Shown here in pieces: positions 52,127-64,000 of a stretch of 64,000 nucleotides of DNA. A program made the translations under genes and the position numbers. A model generated the notes under the pieces. That model did no database searches. It worked only from the letters and a program-made list of their open reading frames with translations, and was not told the DNA's origin. This DNA comes from Alnus glutinosa (lineage: Eukaryota; Streptophyta; Magnoliopsida; Fagales; Betulaceae): positions 4,916,001-4,980,000 of the forward strand of contig NC_084888.1 in NCBI RefSeq assembly GCF_958979055.1, read 5' to 3'. Every line of letters starts with the position of its first letter. Position 1 is the first letter of the stretch.

Positions 52127-53678
52127 TAGATGTCTATGTCCGTATTAAATGCGAGCAATATCATAAAATATATACACATGTAAACATATACAAGCAAATA
52201 AAGACACTTTTTTAGTCCCAAGAATGATCGGATACATTATATTTTGATTGATTTTTGAAATATAACATAATAAAAAACTAAAAATCAAAGATTATTTTAT
52301 GCTCATCCTTTATCATGATTAATTAATTAATGATGGATTGTAAAAAAATAAATAATAATAATAATAATAATAATAATGATGGATTGATTGAATCAATGAG
52401 CTGATGGTCCACTCACTTTATAAGATCGATACGTAATGCAGGTTTAATAAGTAGAACTTCAACTACAATTAAGCCAACCTTGTCCTAACAAGATTTTTCT
52501 CTCATGAATATTCTGGTTCTATCAGAAAGTTTAGTCAAACAATACCCTTTGAAATCTTTTACCACTTATTTAACTCAATATTCCCAGTTTGAGATGATTG
52601 TTTGAGAAATGTTTGACATTCAAACACTATTTTTTAAAAAATTTTGGTTCCAACCCACAATTCTATAAGATTAATCATTTTTAAAAGTGTATCATAATCT
52701 CATAGGATTGTAACACATCAAATTGAAAGAAAAAAAACAAAAAAAAGAAGAAATTGTTAAAATATCTAGCATTTCTCTTAATGTCTATCAATTATTGATA
52801 AGAGAGACCACATGCCATACGGAAACTTGTAAGTAGAAATTGAAGAAAATCAGAGATGATAATCAAAGAAGGTATTCTATTTACACATGGTATTTATACA
52901 CAAGGAATGGTAATGAATCCATCAATTTCAGCTATGTATTTTTTTTTTTTTAAAAAAAAGAAGTAATTTTATTTAGTAAATTGCTATATTATTGTCATGT
53001 TATTGGAATGATGTGACGGTAGAAATCAACATTTAAATCAATGAAGGCTTGCAAAAAAGAAAAATCAATGATTGAGCTTTACTGTCATGTCATCACAGTT
53101 GTATGACAGTCATATAACACTCAACTACATAGCATTTTTCCTTTAAAAATCTTCGTCTCACATAGATCTTGTAGTTGGAAGAAGATCATTGTTTGTCACG
53201 TGCGTTTTACAAAATAGAAGTGTATCTTTATTTGACCTTATGCCTAAACTACACATAGTTTATAAGAGGGGCGCGACGGCTAGAGATGAGCAGCCAGCGC
53301 GGCTGTCGAAGGTGGGCAGTGGCAGGCAAAGGCGGCCAATGGTGGTCGGAAGTGGTCTAACGGTCGTCGCAGTGCGTGGTGAGTGGTGGCTGGTTGTAAC
53401 AGTGGGTTTGGGCTTATATCTTTTGACTGAATTTCCTTAATAAGATTACATTGTTAATATTATATTAAGAAAATGTCAATCTAGTACTGTTTTCTCATCA
53501 CCAGGTTGTTCAAAAGGTCAATTTGCAAAGAAATGATCATCAAACTGAACCCACCAACTTTCATATTGGATTAGACCCCAACCTTTTCTCCATTTATTAT
53601 ACATTAATCAACAGCAGTCAATAGATCCATTTTTTTTTTTATATATATAATACTCTCCATTGAAATGGTCAACAATAT

Positions 53679-53723
<45 letters not shown>

Positions 53724-54039
53724 TCAACAATATAGTTGAAACTGTAACTGGAGGATGCAGTTACCATCAAACAGATTATCGAAGATTTTTATTGTAAGAT
53801 TTGAATGTGACGGACCGTGTTTCATCCAATAAAAAAATTGAAGTAATTAACGTATGAGAAGAAAGAAGAGTTACAAGGAAAAGAAATGGAGTTGACTTCG
53901 TATAAAATAAACTGGGGGTTTAATTATCATTATATTTTTGTAGATGGGTTATTTTATTTTTAAAAAAAGTGTTTTTATTATTGATTGTTTGTTTTTAAAT
54001 AAATTTATTATTATTCGCTGATATGCACGGATTGAATGG

Positions 54040-54101
<62 letters not shown>

Positions 54102-54284
54102 TTCATAAATTAGTGATATGATAAATACTAATTGAGAGTGTGAAGCGTATGCTTGAAGTTTTCAATTTTCATCAGCCGTGGCGTGTGCATCGCGTCAGTC
54201 TAGTTTCTCTTTGCTTAATATTATAACATACCTTCAAGACCAAGTCAACTTGCCGGAGCTTTGCTAACAAGTTACGTCAATGGT
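52127..54284. other. AT-rich spacer between the two retroposons
   Basis: No gene. It contains an (ATA)n-like stretch (52349-52377), a GC-rich patch (53263-53410), a long T tract (53681-53718) and the TA microsatellite below. Confidence 0.65.
54041..54098. repeat. (TA)n microsatellite
   Basis: About 29 uninterrupted TA units. Confidence 0.95.
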
Positions 54285-55282
54285 AAGTCTCTTTTGTTTA
54301 GAGAGAGAAAGTCCGAGAATCTTCTAGAGAGCAAGTCTTTAGAGAGAGAAACTTGTCTTCCGGGGGAGGAGGCCTCACGCCTCCTCCTCCTGGCTTCATT
54401 TTTTGGCTTTGTTTCCCCTTGGCCGTTAGGGCCAAGGTTTTGTTCCCCCTGGGTCGTCCTTCCAGTGGTGAATGTTGTCTCCAAGCCATTAGGGCTGTTG
54501 GAGTTTTCTTCCTCCCAATGCTGCACTGGTGGAGGTTGTTTTGTCTTTGTTTTTTTTTTTCGTTTGTTTTTCTTTGTCTTTGATTGGAGCAAGCAGAGGC
54601 TCTTGGTTTCTGGTTCGTGGAGATAGACGAGTGTTGGAAAATGGCCGGCGGAGATGTTGTTCAAAGTTAGATCTGTTAACCTCGGTTAGCTTTTTTTCGA
54701 TAAGAATCTTCCTATTGCGGTCTTCGGGCTTCTCCAGTCTCGATGGTTACCTGGCGGGTCGTGTAGCTCTCTCCTGGTCGGCACGTGATCAGCACACGCC
54801 GGGGGTCTTCCATCCTGCCTTTGCACGTGCAGGTTATGGCTTGCTTTTTCGGCTTCGCAAGGTGCCGATCTGGACTTCTGAAGGTCGTCCGTTGGTGGGG
54901 GCGTTCCCGGAGACGACGTGTGTTCCGCACGCGCTGGTTCCTCCAGCTGTTTGTTTCCTGTGCTTGTATTCCAGTGCTTCTTCTTGTTTTGTTTGTATAT
55001 TCTTTACCTGTTTCACAGTCTACCGATCTTCGGTAGCTGCTTTAAGCTAAGGTTTTCCCTTATTTTGTGGTTAGAGGTTCTTTACTTCTACTCACTACCT
55101 TCGGCCGTCGGCCTTGGTTTAGCTTTGCCTACGGGCGTTTGTAATGCCTTATTTCCTTTGATTTGTGTATGTTTCTGATCGTTGTAACCCGTTTGGGTGA
55201 TTTCCGGGTGTTTGCTCCGGTAACGAAGAAGGTGTCTTTAACGTTCAAAAAAAAAAAAAAAAGAAAAAAAAAAAAAAAAAAG
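54285..55282 (+). mobile_element. ~1-kb poly(A) retroposon, copy 2
   Basis: 998 bp flanked by a perfect 16-bp target duplication AAGTTACGTCAATGGT (54269-54284 and 55283-55298), ending in an A-rich tail (55248-55282). The leader is GA-rich (GTTTAGAGAGAGAAAG), followed by a C/G-rich CTCCTCCTCCTGG region. It is related to copy 1 along most of its length but in opposite orientation and clearly diverged. The 3' end ACGTTC-poly(A) resembles plant LINE tails, but no reverse transcriptase is present. Perfect target duplications suggest a fairly recent insertion. Confidence 0.85.
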
Positions 55283-55298
55283 AAGTTACGTCAATGGT

Positions 55299-57230
55299 CA
55301 ACTGTAAATGAAACATAAGGAAAGTCACATGGGCCACACACCTTCACAGAAGTAACGCGTGGCATGTTGAAACGTGTTGATGGCTCTAAATAGCATTATT
55401 ATAACAAAAAAAAAAAAAAGCATTATTTCAATGGGAGTATTAATTGGGCCAACTCGGATGGATTGAGCCTTGAGGTTGAGGTATCATGCATTTCTAAAGG
55501 GGAATAACTCCCATAAGACTTTTGCTCTAAAATAGCATTATCTTTTAAGTCATCATCAAAATCACTATTCCACATTCAAGACCATCGAAAGAAAGCTACC
55601 CGCAGCTTCAGATTGCTCACAATCCTCGCTGGCTCTTGCTTCAGATTCCAAATGAACAATATGAATTGAGTCACATAAGTTTTTTTTTTTTTTTTAAAAA
55701 AAAAAATAAATAAGCTTGATAAGTGACCGCTATCATTTTATTATTTGAAGGTTTACACTCATTCAACCATCTTTTTTATGGTTGTCAACTTACTTTTAAC
55801 GACAATCATAAGTGGCTGACCATTTCTTAGGAGTGAAGAAATAGTTGGCTACTCTCTCTTGAATAACGGTTTGATGACTCATTAAATTATTTTTTCTATT
55901 TTTTTTTTAATTTACATGATGAAATTCAAGCCCTTTATTTAAAATAAACAATCTAAGTCTTAAAATTACATGGACCTCAATCCAGCCTAGTTAGATACAT
56001 CCTACTTGTGAAAGTGATTCTTAAAAAAGGTTGGCCCAAAAACAATATGTTTAAGAATCACTTCAACTTTTTGAAAGTGAATCTTAAACAAAAGATGAAT
56101 CTTAAGAAAAATAGGAATTGAGTCGCAAAAAAGCTTTTTGAAAATGAATCATTCCCTCTGTCTTATCAAGAATGCTTTTAATTTTTTTTGCAAAATCACT
56201 GTTTCAACTTAGATTTAATTGTCAGTATCATTTTGTAATTCAATAAGTACTTTTTGACCTAAAAACTAGACCAAATGCAATAAGGTGCAGCTGCTGGTTA
56301 AGAACGAAACATTTGTCTCTTTGACTATACATTAAACACTATTACCAATAGTAAATTATGAGTTTCAACCATGCATAATAGTTTAAGACTACAACCAAAT
56401 TTAGTGTTTAATTTGAATAATAATAATAAGTGATTGGTGTGATGTAAATTTTTTATAGGAGAAAAGTAAAGATAGTTGTTTAGTAATAATTTTGCAAAAA
56501 AGTTGACTCTTCATAAAAAAAAAAAAAAAAAATGAAAATAAGGAGATAGTTGCCAAACACAACCAGCATTTGTACGAAAATTGTCATGTATTGGTAACAT
56601 CTTTTGATAAAAAAGGTTAATAGTTGAGAAGCAATTCAAGTCCGACAAAGTTTTATTTCAAATTAAATTAGAAGATTTTTATTTTTTATTTATTTATTTT
56701 TCATTTAGTCTACTTAATTGACATCTCCAAAATGCACATAATTCTCACGTTCATTTTAATAGAGAATTTAATTCTTACATGTATTTTAAATAAATACATG
56801 TTAATCTAATTGTTTGGGTCCTAAGAAATTCTTCTAAGCCAATTTGAAGAAAAACATTTTGTAAATGTCGTCTTAACTAATAAAAGAACGAGCTTATCAA
56901 AAAAAAAAGAAGAAAAAAAAACTAACAGAAAAACTAGTGAAAATAACTATGCAAACGAACTTCCATTGCTTTTGCATATCAAAACTAAAAGGAACTTAGA
57001 TTGATAAATATTTTGAGATCAACAGCTTTGATTATCACCACCCAAACACATAAGCAAGTGATTCTACCCCGAAATGTTACAGAAGAACCAGTTCTTGTCT
57101 GATTACGCCCTATTTCTAAACAACAATGTCAAGTTCCGGAAAAGCACCCCTCAAGTATGAATCTGCTGAAAACAACATACTTACTCTTAAAAGTGCTTCT
57201 CGATGCTAAATTCATGATGTGCTTCAGTGC
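55299..57230. other. AT-rich spacer
   Basis: A/T tracts and no coding signal. 57100-57230 is probably the 3' UTR of the bL25 gene. Confidence 0.65.
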
Positions 57231-60196
57231 CTATAAACTGGCAGGTTCTTGGTTTTCCAACTTTGGGGCATCTATCTTACATATGGGCATGTTTTCATTC
57301 TTACTCAGAAGCTTCAAGGACGGGTGAACCTCAACATCACGCATCAATACTCTCTCTTCAATATCTAGATTGCTCACGTCCACCTCAATTTTGGGAGGAA
57401 TGTGTTCAGCTGGACAACGATATTTTAGACTAGCTCTTATCCTATTGAGATGGCCACCTGTTTCAGCATAGTAGAGTTGCAATCAGCAAAATAGGAGCAG
57501 TAAAGCCCTAAGCATTTGTCATGAATTATATAATCATACTAAAAGCTGACGTAAATAAGCTGAAACACCTTCATCGACAAATTCCCATGGTTAATTTACA
57601 AAAATAATAGCAACAGAAGTGATTGCAGGTAAACAAAGAAATGACAGAAATAAGAGTAAACAAGATCTAAAGTCATACTCCCCTTGACAAACAAAGAGAA
57701 AAAGAAAAGAAAAAAGAATCTAATCAAGTGAACTGAATCGCCTGCTTACACTTAACAGATGAATTAAAAAAAATAAAAAAAATAAAAAAAAAATAAAAAA
57801 ATTTCCAAAGATGCTAAGAATGGGAAAAGAACAATCTGAAAGTTTTCATTTATAGCTTAATTACAGGAAGCGTCTGTTAAGAACACTTTTTATAACATCT
57901 AAACAAAATCTGGAACCAATCCACATATGTCGAGCACTTTTTTTTGTGTCCATCCATAAATTGAAAAACATTTTTAAATCATAATAAACATGCTCAAATA
58001 CAAAACTTATACTAGCTTGTTGCATCACAAATAGACTTAATTTACTTGCTCTAAAGGAAAAGAGAAGATATTGTTTCTATATGGCACTAAAAGTTGCCAG
58101 GTACATTGCATTTTCAAAAGTTTATTTAAGAAAACTTACATGTAATAAGATTATAGCTTGCAAGCTACCGACTCCTCCATTTCCAAGGGGTTGTGTACTG
58201 TTTTAGAAGTTAGTTTGAATGTCCACAGTTATCACCCATGGAAGAGAACCATCAATGTGACATGATGTCAAGAAGCAAGCAACATTTTATTTTGTAGAAA
58301 ACTTCAGACTATAAACGTACAATAAACTACAAAGAATATAAAATAAGTTGGCCTACAGCCCTCAAAACACAAGATGCATCATTAAAGAAACCCCAGAGGC
58401 TAACCAACTACGGCACTGTAAAAAATACTCTTTGATCTAAAAGCTTATCATTTAGAACGCACAGGCTTCAGAGTCAAGAATAGGGAAAAGCTTGGTTTAA
58501 TTTTATATCTTTTATGGTTACAAATGATGGAATATGGTCTCCTGAAATCACCAATCAACAAGGGTAGATATCATAAGTCACAATTCCAGACTCGACAAGC
58601 ACTTGTTAACTGAGCATTACAGTCTCTTGTCCCCTTCCCCCAGTTCTATCTCCTCCTGCAAGCATGGGGGCAAGTGCAGGATGAGTTTGTCTTACCCCCT
58701 CCTGACACTATTAGCAAAACTTCGATGATTGCGCTGTAGGAAATTACTGGCGGCTTGTAACACGGAAATGTCAAAAATGAACTTAAGGAAGAATATTTTC
58801 TTTCCCCCTTCTCAAAGTTAGCAGGAAGGCAAATCTCTCTTTGATAGAAAGAAATGGTTGAAAAAAATCCTCAAATGGATCAAAGACATCTAAAAAGGGA
58901 CAGAAATTTCTTACAAACCGGTTTGTAGGAAATTTCATACAGCCTACATATAAAAGTGACATGTGTCATTTAAGCATGTGAGAATGACATGTTTTTTTTT
59001 ATTATTATTAAAGCTTCTTACATGTGAAGAGACACATGTCAATTTTAGATAAGATTTGTATAAAATTTTGCTACAAACAAATTTCTATCATCTAAAAACG
59101 AAAGGATAGAAAAAAAGGGCTCCTGGAGAAATGCAGCCTTTAAGCACATAAAAAGCAACTGACTCCCTAAAGTCCCTCTCTAAAACTATAGATTGGATTG
59201 CAAAAAACTGTTAGTTAAAACCGTTACACCAGCAGTTTGGAGGAGCCTAAATTTGAATAAACAAAACCCCGCTGTACTCATACTTGAAAATGGATCTTTT
59301 GCATTATAATATGAGATGGAGGCACGCATAGAATACCAAGCAATGGCATACTAAACTTCGACAGTGCAGCCAGGTGCAGGCATATTGTAACTAAGACACT
59401 TCTCCATATAGACCCATGCTACAAAAGCCAACTCTAGGAACATATCCAATCAAGTCCAATAGATCATCAAAATCTACGTTTTGAATCACATTACATGATA
59501 GAGAAATAATCCAAGAACCCCAAGTAACCAAAGCCGGAAAAAAAACAAAAAAACAAAAAGAGAAGAAGAAGGCGTTGATTACCTTTCTTAAGACCAGGAC
59601 AAACATCTTCGCCTTTGAAAACAACGGGCACATCAACCTTCAACTCCGAGCCCTCCTCGGCCCAAACAAAGACCAAATTCAATATATCCCCACTGTCTTC
59701 ATCCCTATGAATCTATTATTCAAAAGATAAATAATAAATAAATAAACTGCAATTTCTCATTATTAGAAAAGAGAAAGCTTGATTGGCTTGCCTTGATGGG
59801 GAGGACCAGTCCGGATTCAACTAGGTGGGAGGACCCGGAGCCGGCGCGGATCTGGAGCGCGAAGGTGGTGGAGTAGAAGAAGGGGAGCTCCACTGACTTG
59901 AGAATGGAGTGGATCTGCTTCCTCTCGGTGGTGACCAAGCGCTTCCTGGAGAGCGTTCGAGAGCTGCTCGTCGGAGGCTCGTCGTTTGGGCGGAGGAGAT
60001 GCTGGGATAGCACCACGGCGGGGATTCGGCCCTGGGCTCGGTCCCTGGCCGACACTCTGCCCCCGCTGCACTCCCGAGGGATCGCCTGGATCGTGTGGTA
60101 CGAAGCCGATCGAGACGATGGTTGTGCGCTGGGGCCAGGGTGGTTCGACACCACGGCCCTCAGGTTGCTGGTTGCGGAGCGCCACCACTTCGCCAT
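57231..60196 (-). CDS. Ribosomal protein bL25 family (organellar)
   Basis: Three exons: 60196-59792, 59712-59583, 57457-57231. They sum to 762 nt, 253 residues. Bacterial L25/TL5/CTC family, whose members bind 5S rRNA in the large subunit; the fold is shared with the Gln-tRNA synthetase anticodon-binding domain. It matches Arabidopsis At5g66860 from memory: MAKWWR start, ASYHTIQAIPRECSGGRVSA, RIPAVVLSQ, LQIRAGSGSSHLVESG, LNLVFVWAEEGSELKVDVPV, CPGLKKGG and HIPPKIEVDVSNLDIEE. The basic, Ser/Ala-rich first 30 residues look like a mitochondrial presequence. Intron 1 is only 79 bp and appears to use a GC donor (AAG|GCAAGC) with acceptor AATAG. No GT donor gives a continuous conserved protein. Intron 2 (2.1 kb) carries the palindromic-end MITE. 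It neighbours MAPKKK5, as in Arabidopsis. Confidence 0.93.
58904..59085. mobile_element. MITE with palindromic ends, copy B
   Basis: 182 bp in bL25 intron 2. The left end AAATTTCTTACAAACCGG plus TTTGTAGGAAATTT is a 32-bp palindrome with one mismatched pair. The interior GTGACATGTGTCATTTAAGC and ACATGT motifs match copy A at 34944-35159. The right end is more decayed than in copy A. Confidence 0.8.
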
Positions 60197-60761
60197 TTCT
60201 GGTTGCGGACCGCCAAATGCCCTAGCCTGGACTGTGGGGGGTTTTTGTGACTCTTAGGGGTTTAAGCTGTTGGGCCTTGAGAGCGTTTGTAAATGTTGGT
60301 TCCAATTAGGTCTAGTCCTCTAGGAGAGCCTGGAGGCCCAAAGTACCAGTGAGCCGAAATTTAAAACAATCGACTTCGATTTGGATCAGGGCCAATTAAA
60401 TTATTAGATTTTGGGTCTGCTCTTTTTCTGTTATGTCCAAGTTTCTTATATGTGGAGATTCATCTCAACTCAAAAATCAATTATATATAGTTTGGGTTAT
60501 GAGAAAAAATATACATATCTTTCGTACAATAAAGTTTTAAATCCATTATTGAATTTGTAGGATCTAATGTGGATTTCATAAATTCAATAATCAATTTGAA
60601 AATAAGATGCGTAAAATATGTACTTTATTTCTATTGGGTTATTAGATGTGATATTCTGATGTGTGTATCTCTAACGGACGTAATGCACTTTTCGTTTAAT
60701 AATATAGACGGGTGGGTTGAAAATACAAACAAATTTTACACAAAATAATATCTAATAAGAT

Positions 60762-60944
60762 GAGTAATGATTCACTACCACCTAAATATACAACTTCTCA
60801 CCACCTTGTCTATGTGGCAAGTTGGTCCCTCACCTTAATTTATTTTTAAAAAATAAAAAAACTCAAAAAGTAGTGGGGGACCACCTTGCTACATAGGTAA
60901 GATGGTGAAAAGTTGTATATTTAGGTGGTAGTGAATCATTACTA
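60762..60944. mobile_element. Foldback MITE with 10-bp target duplication
   Basis: 183 bp. The left AGTAATGATTCACTACCACC, continuing TAAATATACAACTT, is inverted nearly perfectly at the right. Flanked by CTAATAAGAT at 60752-60761 and 60945-60954. A 9-10 bp duplication points to the Mutator superfamily. No coding capacity. Confidence 0.85.
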
Positions 60945-61523
60945 CTAATAAGATATATGAAGACACGTACGTACGGTTGACCGTTGACATACGACACATC
61001 AAATGCATTACAAATTAATGAGACCGTGTTTGAGACGTGTTGTTCAGATTCAACAAAAATTTGATAAAAGATGATTCAACAAAGCCGTCTACCTATTTAA
61101 AATATATATATATATATGCCGCTAAGACAGAAGAAAAAGTAAAATTATTGAGGCATTATAGCTTTGATTATAATTTTTTTGTAAAAGAAAAATATATCAT
61201 GTGATAGTCCCCATAAGTGCCATGTGAGTGAAAAAAATTAAGTAATAAAATTTGATAAATAAATTTAATTGTTTAATAATTAGCGTGGTAAGTGACAAAT
61301 AAAATGTTACATCAGTTTATAAGGGATTTATACTTTGTAGTAAAAGTTTTAGTAGTCATAGCAAGATTCGAAACCTTTTCTTTTTGAGTAATGCTACGTA
61401 CACTTAAAACTCTTTAATAACTTGCTGATACATGCTAGCATCTGATTGTAGGTCTTCAAAATCTTTTTTTTTTTTCTTATTCTTTCTTCGTTTATTTGTG
61501 TTTTGAGTACTTTGTTTATATAG

Positions 61524-61608
61524 TGACCTCAATAAATAGATTAATCGGCTGAAAATTATATCTCATAAAATAGAGATCACTTGTTCAAACTCTGTCCCTG
61601 GTTGGTCA
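61524..61608 (+). mobile_element. tRNA-derived SINE-like element, second copy
   Basis: About 85 nt. It has a TGACC/GGTCA terminal stem, A-box-like TAGATTAATCGGCTGA, B-box-like TTGTTCAAACTCTG and an A-rich tail. It aligns along its length with the element at 6645-6732, with substantial divergence. Confidence 0.5.
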
Positions 61609-64000
61609 TATGAAAATAATTATAATAATAAATAAATTATGACAAGCCTAGTTAAATCATGGGAGCATTAGGGGGAATGCAGAATCTTTCCAACCACCGT
61701 CAAATCCTCTTGGCTGACTTTAATCTCTACATAACAATCAAAGGGATTGCATAAATATGGCATTTTGTGCTTACCCTTTTGTCTGCTTCCCAACTTTTCT
61801 ACCTATTACCTCACGCGCGCTAGCTTTTATAGACAAAACACAAACACCATTATAAACTGTCTGCAGTCTACTAAATTAGAAGTTGTTCATACTCATAACT
61901 TCAGTTTTTTTTTTTTTTTGCATAACAAGATAATATCCATGTTTTGATCTTCAAACAGACCCTTAATTGCCTCAATTAAGGTTTAAGATCCTTAATTGCC
62001 TCAATTACTAAGACCCTTATTGTGGAATTGATGTTCTTTATAATTAGGGATTCCTTAAAATTTTCCTATTTCCTTAAGTCTGGCTGGGGTTGTAAGAGAG
62101 CTCTCTTTTTTGAGTAAAGAGCCCACCCACCCAAACAAATTGTTCGGAAATGGGAGATCCACATCAGGGAAAAACTTTACTTAACCTTTCTAAACTTTCA
62201 TTACTTATGCAATTATCATTCCAAAGTTTAAAAACTCTCAATTTAACATATCGAACTTCTAATTTTTTGCAATGTCACATTTTCGTTAGGTTTTTTTTGT
62301 TAAATCCTAACATAGTTAGGGGTGTCTAAATTACCAAAATAGCCCCCTTTTTTTTAGAAAAAAAAGGGAGAAAATTACAAAAATTTAGGATTTGTCAAAA
62401 TTTAACGAAATCTGCAAAAATATCTATGCTTGAGTCTTTGCAATTTTTTTTTTTTTTAATTTACAAAAAAGTAAGAGTATTTTAAAAAATTTGACATAAT
62501 TAAACGAAAAATTTAGCTTAGTAGTGGTATTGCAAAAAGTAAAAAATTGAATACACTGAATTTAGATTTACTGAACTTTGAAAAGTAATTATAGAAATAG
62601 TAAAAAATAGAGAGTAAGTAAAGTTTTTCTTCCGGATCAGACAAGACGTCAACGTCATAATTCTCTATAATTTTTTCTCCCTCTGCATTGAGAAAGAAAT
62701 TTAAAAGAACGGAGATGAAAAGGTCAGGCTAAAAAAGGGGCTTATTGGCCTCCTCTTGGTCCGCGCGTCGTCACGGACAGTTCCACTCCTCTTTTATTAA
62801 CAGGATTTCTGTTGTATTTGTTATTTTTGTGTTTGTTTGTTTGTTTTATTGGGCTTATTTGTTATATTCCTTTCGTCTAGTTTATCCATGTTTTGGTATT
62901 TGGGTCCTTGTAACTCAATACACTTATGAAATCACCTTTAATGATGACTTTGACTTTGTGGCATCAGTGCCTCAAACCAAAAGGCCCGTATCTTTGAAAG
63001 CATTGCCCCCGCATACTTTCGTTCCTAGATTATAATTTGGATTGTCCAAGCCCTCTTGTTTTTGTATTTTTAATTTTTTGTTGTAATTGTTTATGATGTA
63101 CTTAAAATAAATAAATAAATTAAATTAAATTAAATGAGAACAGGAAGAGGTGGGAAAGGGGGGCAAAAAGGTTTTTAGTAATTAGTAGGCATTAAATATC
63201 AGGTATGTTGCTGATGAATGATGGCATCAGAATATTCATGTCATACAATAAAAGACTTGTTTGGCATCCCATGTCAAATCCATGCACGTGACAAACCTTC
63301 CCACGAATCAATGAAAAGTCAACACAGGAAAGACAAAAAAAAGCATGGGGAAGAATTGAAGGTGGTGGGGCAACTAAAATATGAATAAAATATAAGGATG
63401 AGACAAAATGGCTGACGTGGTGATACCTCGCCATCAAAGTTATATTCAGGTGTTCACCACCCAGGTTAAGTCACTTTTCGTTTATTTTGAATTAATTTCC
63501 CGATTCTGTCCCTCTCAGCCTATCACCCATACGGTATATTTCTTTTTTCTTTTTCTTGCTTCTCTTCTACTTCTTTTACTTTACATTGGGGCCATTGGCG
63601 TTTGCTTCACCGGATCCCTCCTCAAACAGACCAAATAAAGGTTTCGTTCATTCGACTTCTGCATTTAAATTGTCATTCACGGCTACCCTTTTCAATCATG
63701 ACTTTTGAGTCAATAAATTATTGAACCCCACTGAATTCTTATAAGAGAGATGAAGACATGGTTGACATATGACCCATCAAATGCATTGTCGAGCACATGT
63801 ATTAACAAAATAAACTGCTTTTTAACTTGTGTTTGAAAGCATTCTCTTAAAAGATTTTTCATTATTCTTTCTATTCGGATTAAGAATGAAAAAGATTATC
63901 TCTTGTAATTCATTTTTTCCTCATTAATTAGAAGAAAAAAAAACTACTATATCTCATGCATTACAAGACCGAGAAGAAAAAGTAAAATGATTTAGGTATT

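Larger units (their letters stand above)
60197..64000. other. Right-hand intergenic region
   Basis: 60197-60300 is the bL25 5' flank. The rest is AT-rich with the MITE at 60762 and the tRNA-derived element at 61524. Short direct repeats of CTTAATTGCCTCAATTA lie at 61960-62005. 62745-63035 is an open frame without any recognised motif. No gene supported. Confidence 0.65.

Noticed and set aside
54529-55050. 173-codon open frame in retroposon copy 2
   Set aside because: No recognised domain and no matching frame in copy 1. The composition (Phe, Ser, Leu) looks like translated non-coding sequence.
59898-60257. 119-codon plus-strand frame
   Set aside because: Antisense of the bL25 first exon.
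62745-63035. 96-codon open frame in the right-hand spacer
   Set aside because: Hydrophobic T-rich translation, no family, no splice context. Possibly part of an unrecognised retroposon ending near 63135, but no target duplication was found.

Overview
This window looks like nuclear DNA from a flowering plant, most likely a core eudicot and possibly a woody one. The evidence is AT-rich spacers with compact GC-richer exons, GT-AG introns of 80 bp to 2 kb, plant-only families (CDPK-related kinase, WEB coiled-coil protein, class III peroxidase, patatin-like lipase, MAPKKK5) and many short plant transposons. Exon models were built by hand from splice signals and family alignment from memory. Every complete multi-exon model sums to a whole number of codons.

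Layout. 1-1193 (minus): first exon of a CDPK-related kinase that continues off the left edge. 1.2-11.8 kb: gene-poor, with MITEs, tandem repeats, a tRNA-derived element, a possible pararetroviral relic and TRIM-like LTR fragments. 11.8-16.5 kb (minus): seven-exon phosphoglycerate-mutase-like phosphatase whose large third-position intron holds a hAT-like element with a LINE tail nested inside. 18.2-24.6 kb (plus): two tandem patatin-like phospholipase genes, with a decayed piece of a third copy at 26.65 kb. 27.4-28.4 kb (plus): single-exon WEB-family coiled-coil protein, facing the eight-exon CYP40 cyclophilin gene (28.99-33.63 kb, minus). 35.3-37.5 kb (minus): secreted class III peroxidase. 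40.7-41.0 kb (minus): two-exon gene for a 52-residue protein with eight cysteines at its C-terminus. 42.0 kb (plus): tRNA-Arg(TCG). 43.3-49.2 kb (minus): eleven-exon MAPKKK5-type kinase. 51.2-55.3 kb: two related ~1 kb poly(A) retroposons in opposite orientation. 57.2-60.2 kb (minus): bL25-type organellar ribosomal protein with a probable 79-bp GC-AG intron. 60.2-64 kb: no gene seen.

The genes do not form one pathway. Lipid hydrolysis (patatins), calcium/MAPK signalling (CRK, MAPKKK5), protein folding (CYP40), cell-wall redox chemistry (peroxidase), chloroplast movement (WEB) and organelle translation (bL25) are neighbours only. The MAPKKK5-bL25 pair matches, from memory, the neighbours At5g66850 and At5g66860 of Arabidopsis, which suggests conserved microsynteny.

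No clearly new biological system was found. The best leads are the ~1 kb poly(A) retroposon family, the MITE family whose ends are palindromes, the small Cys-rich protein, and a 63-bp duplication that begins at a CYP40 splice donor and keeps the intron reading frame open.
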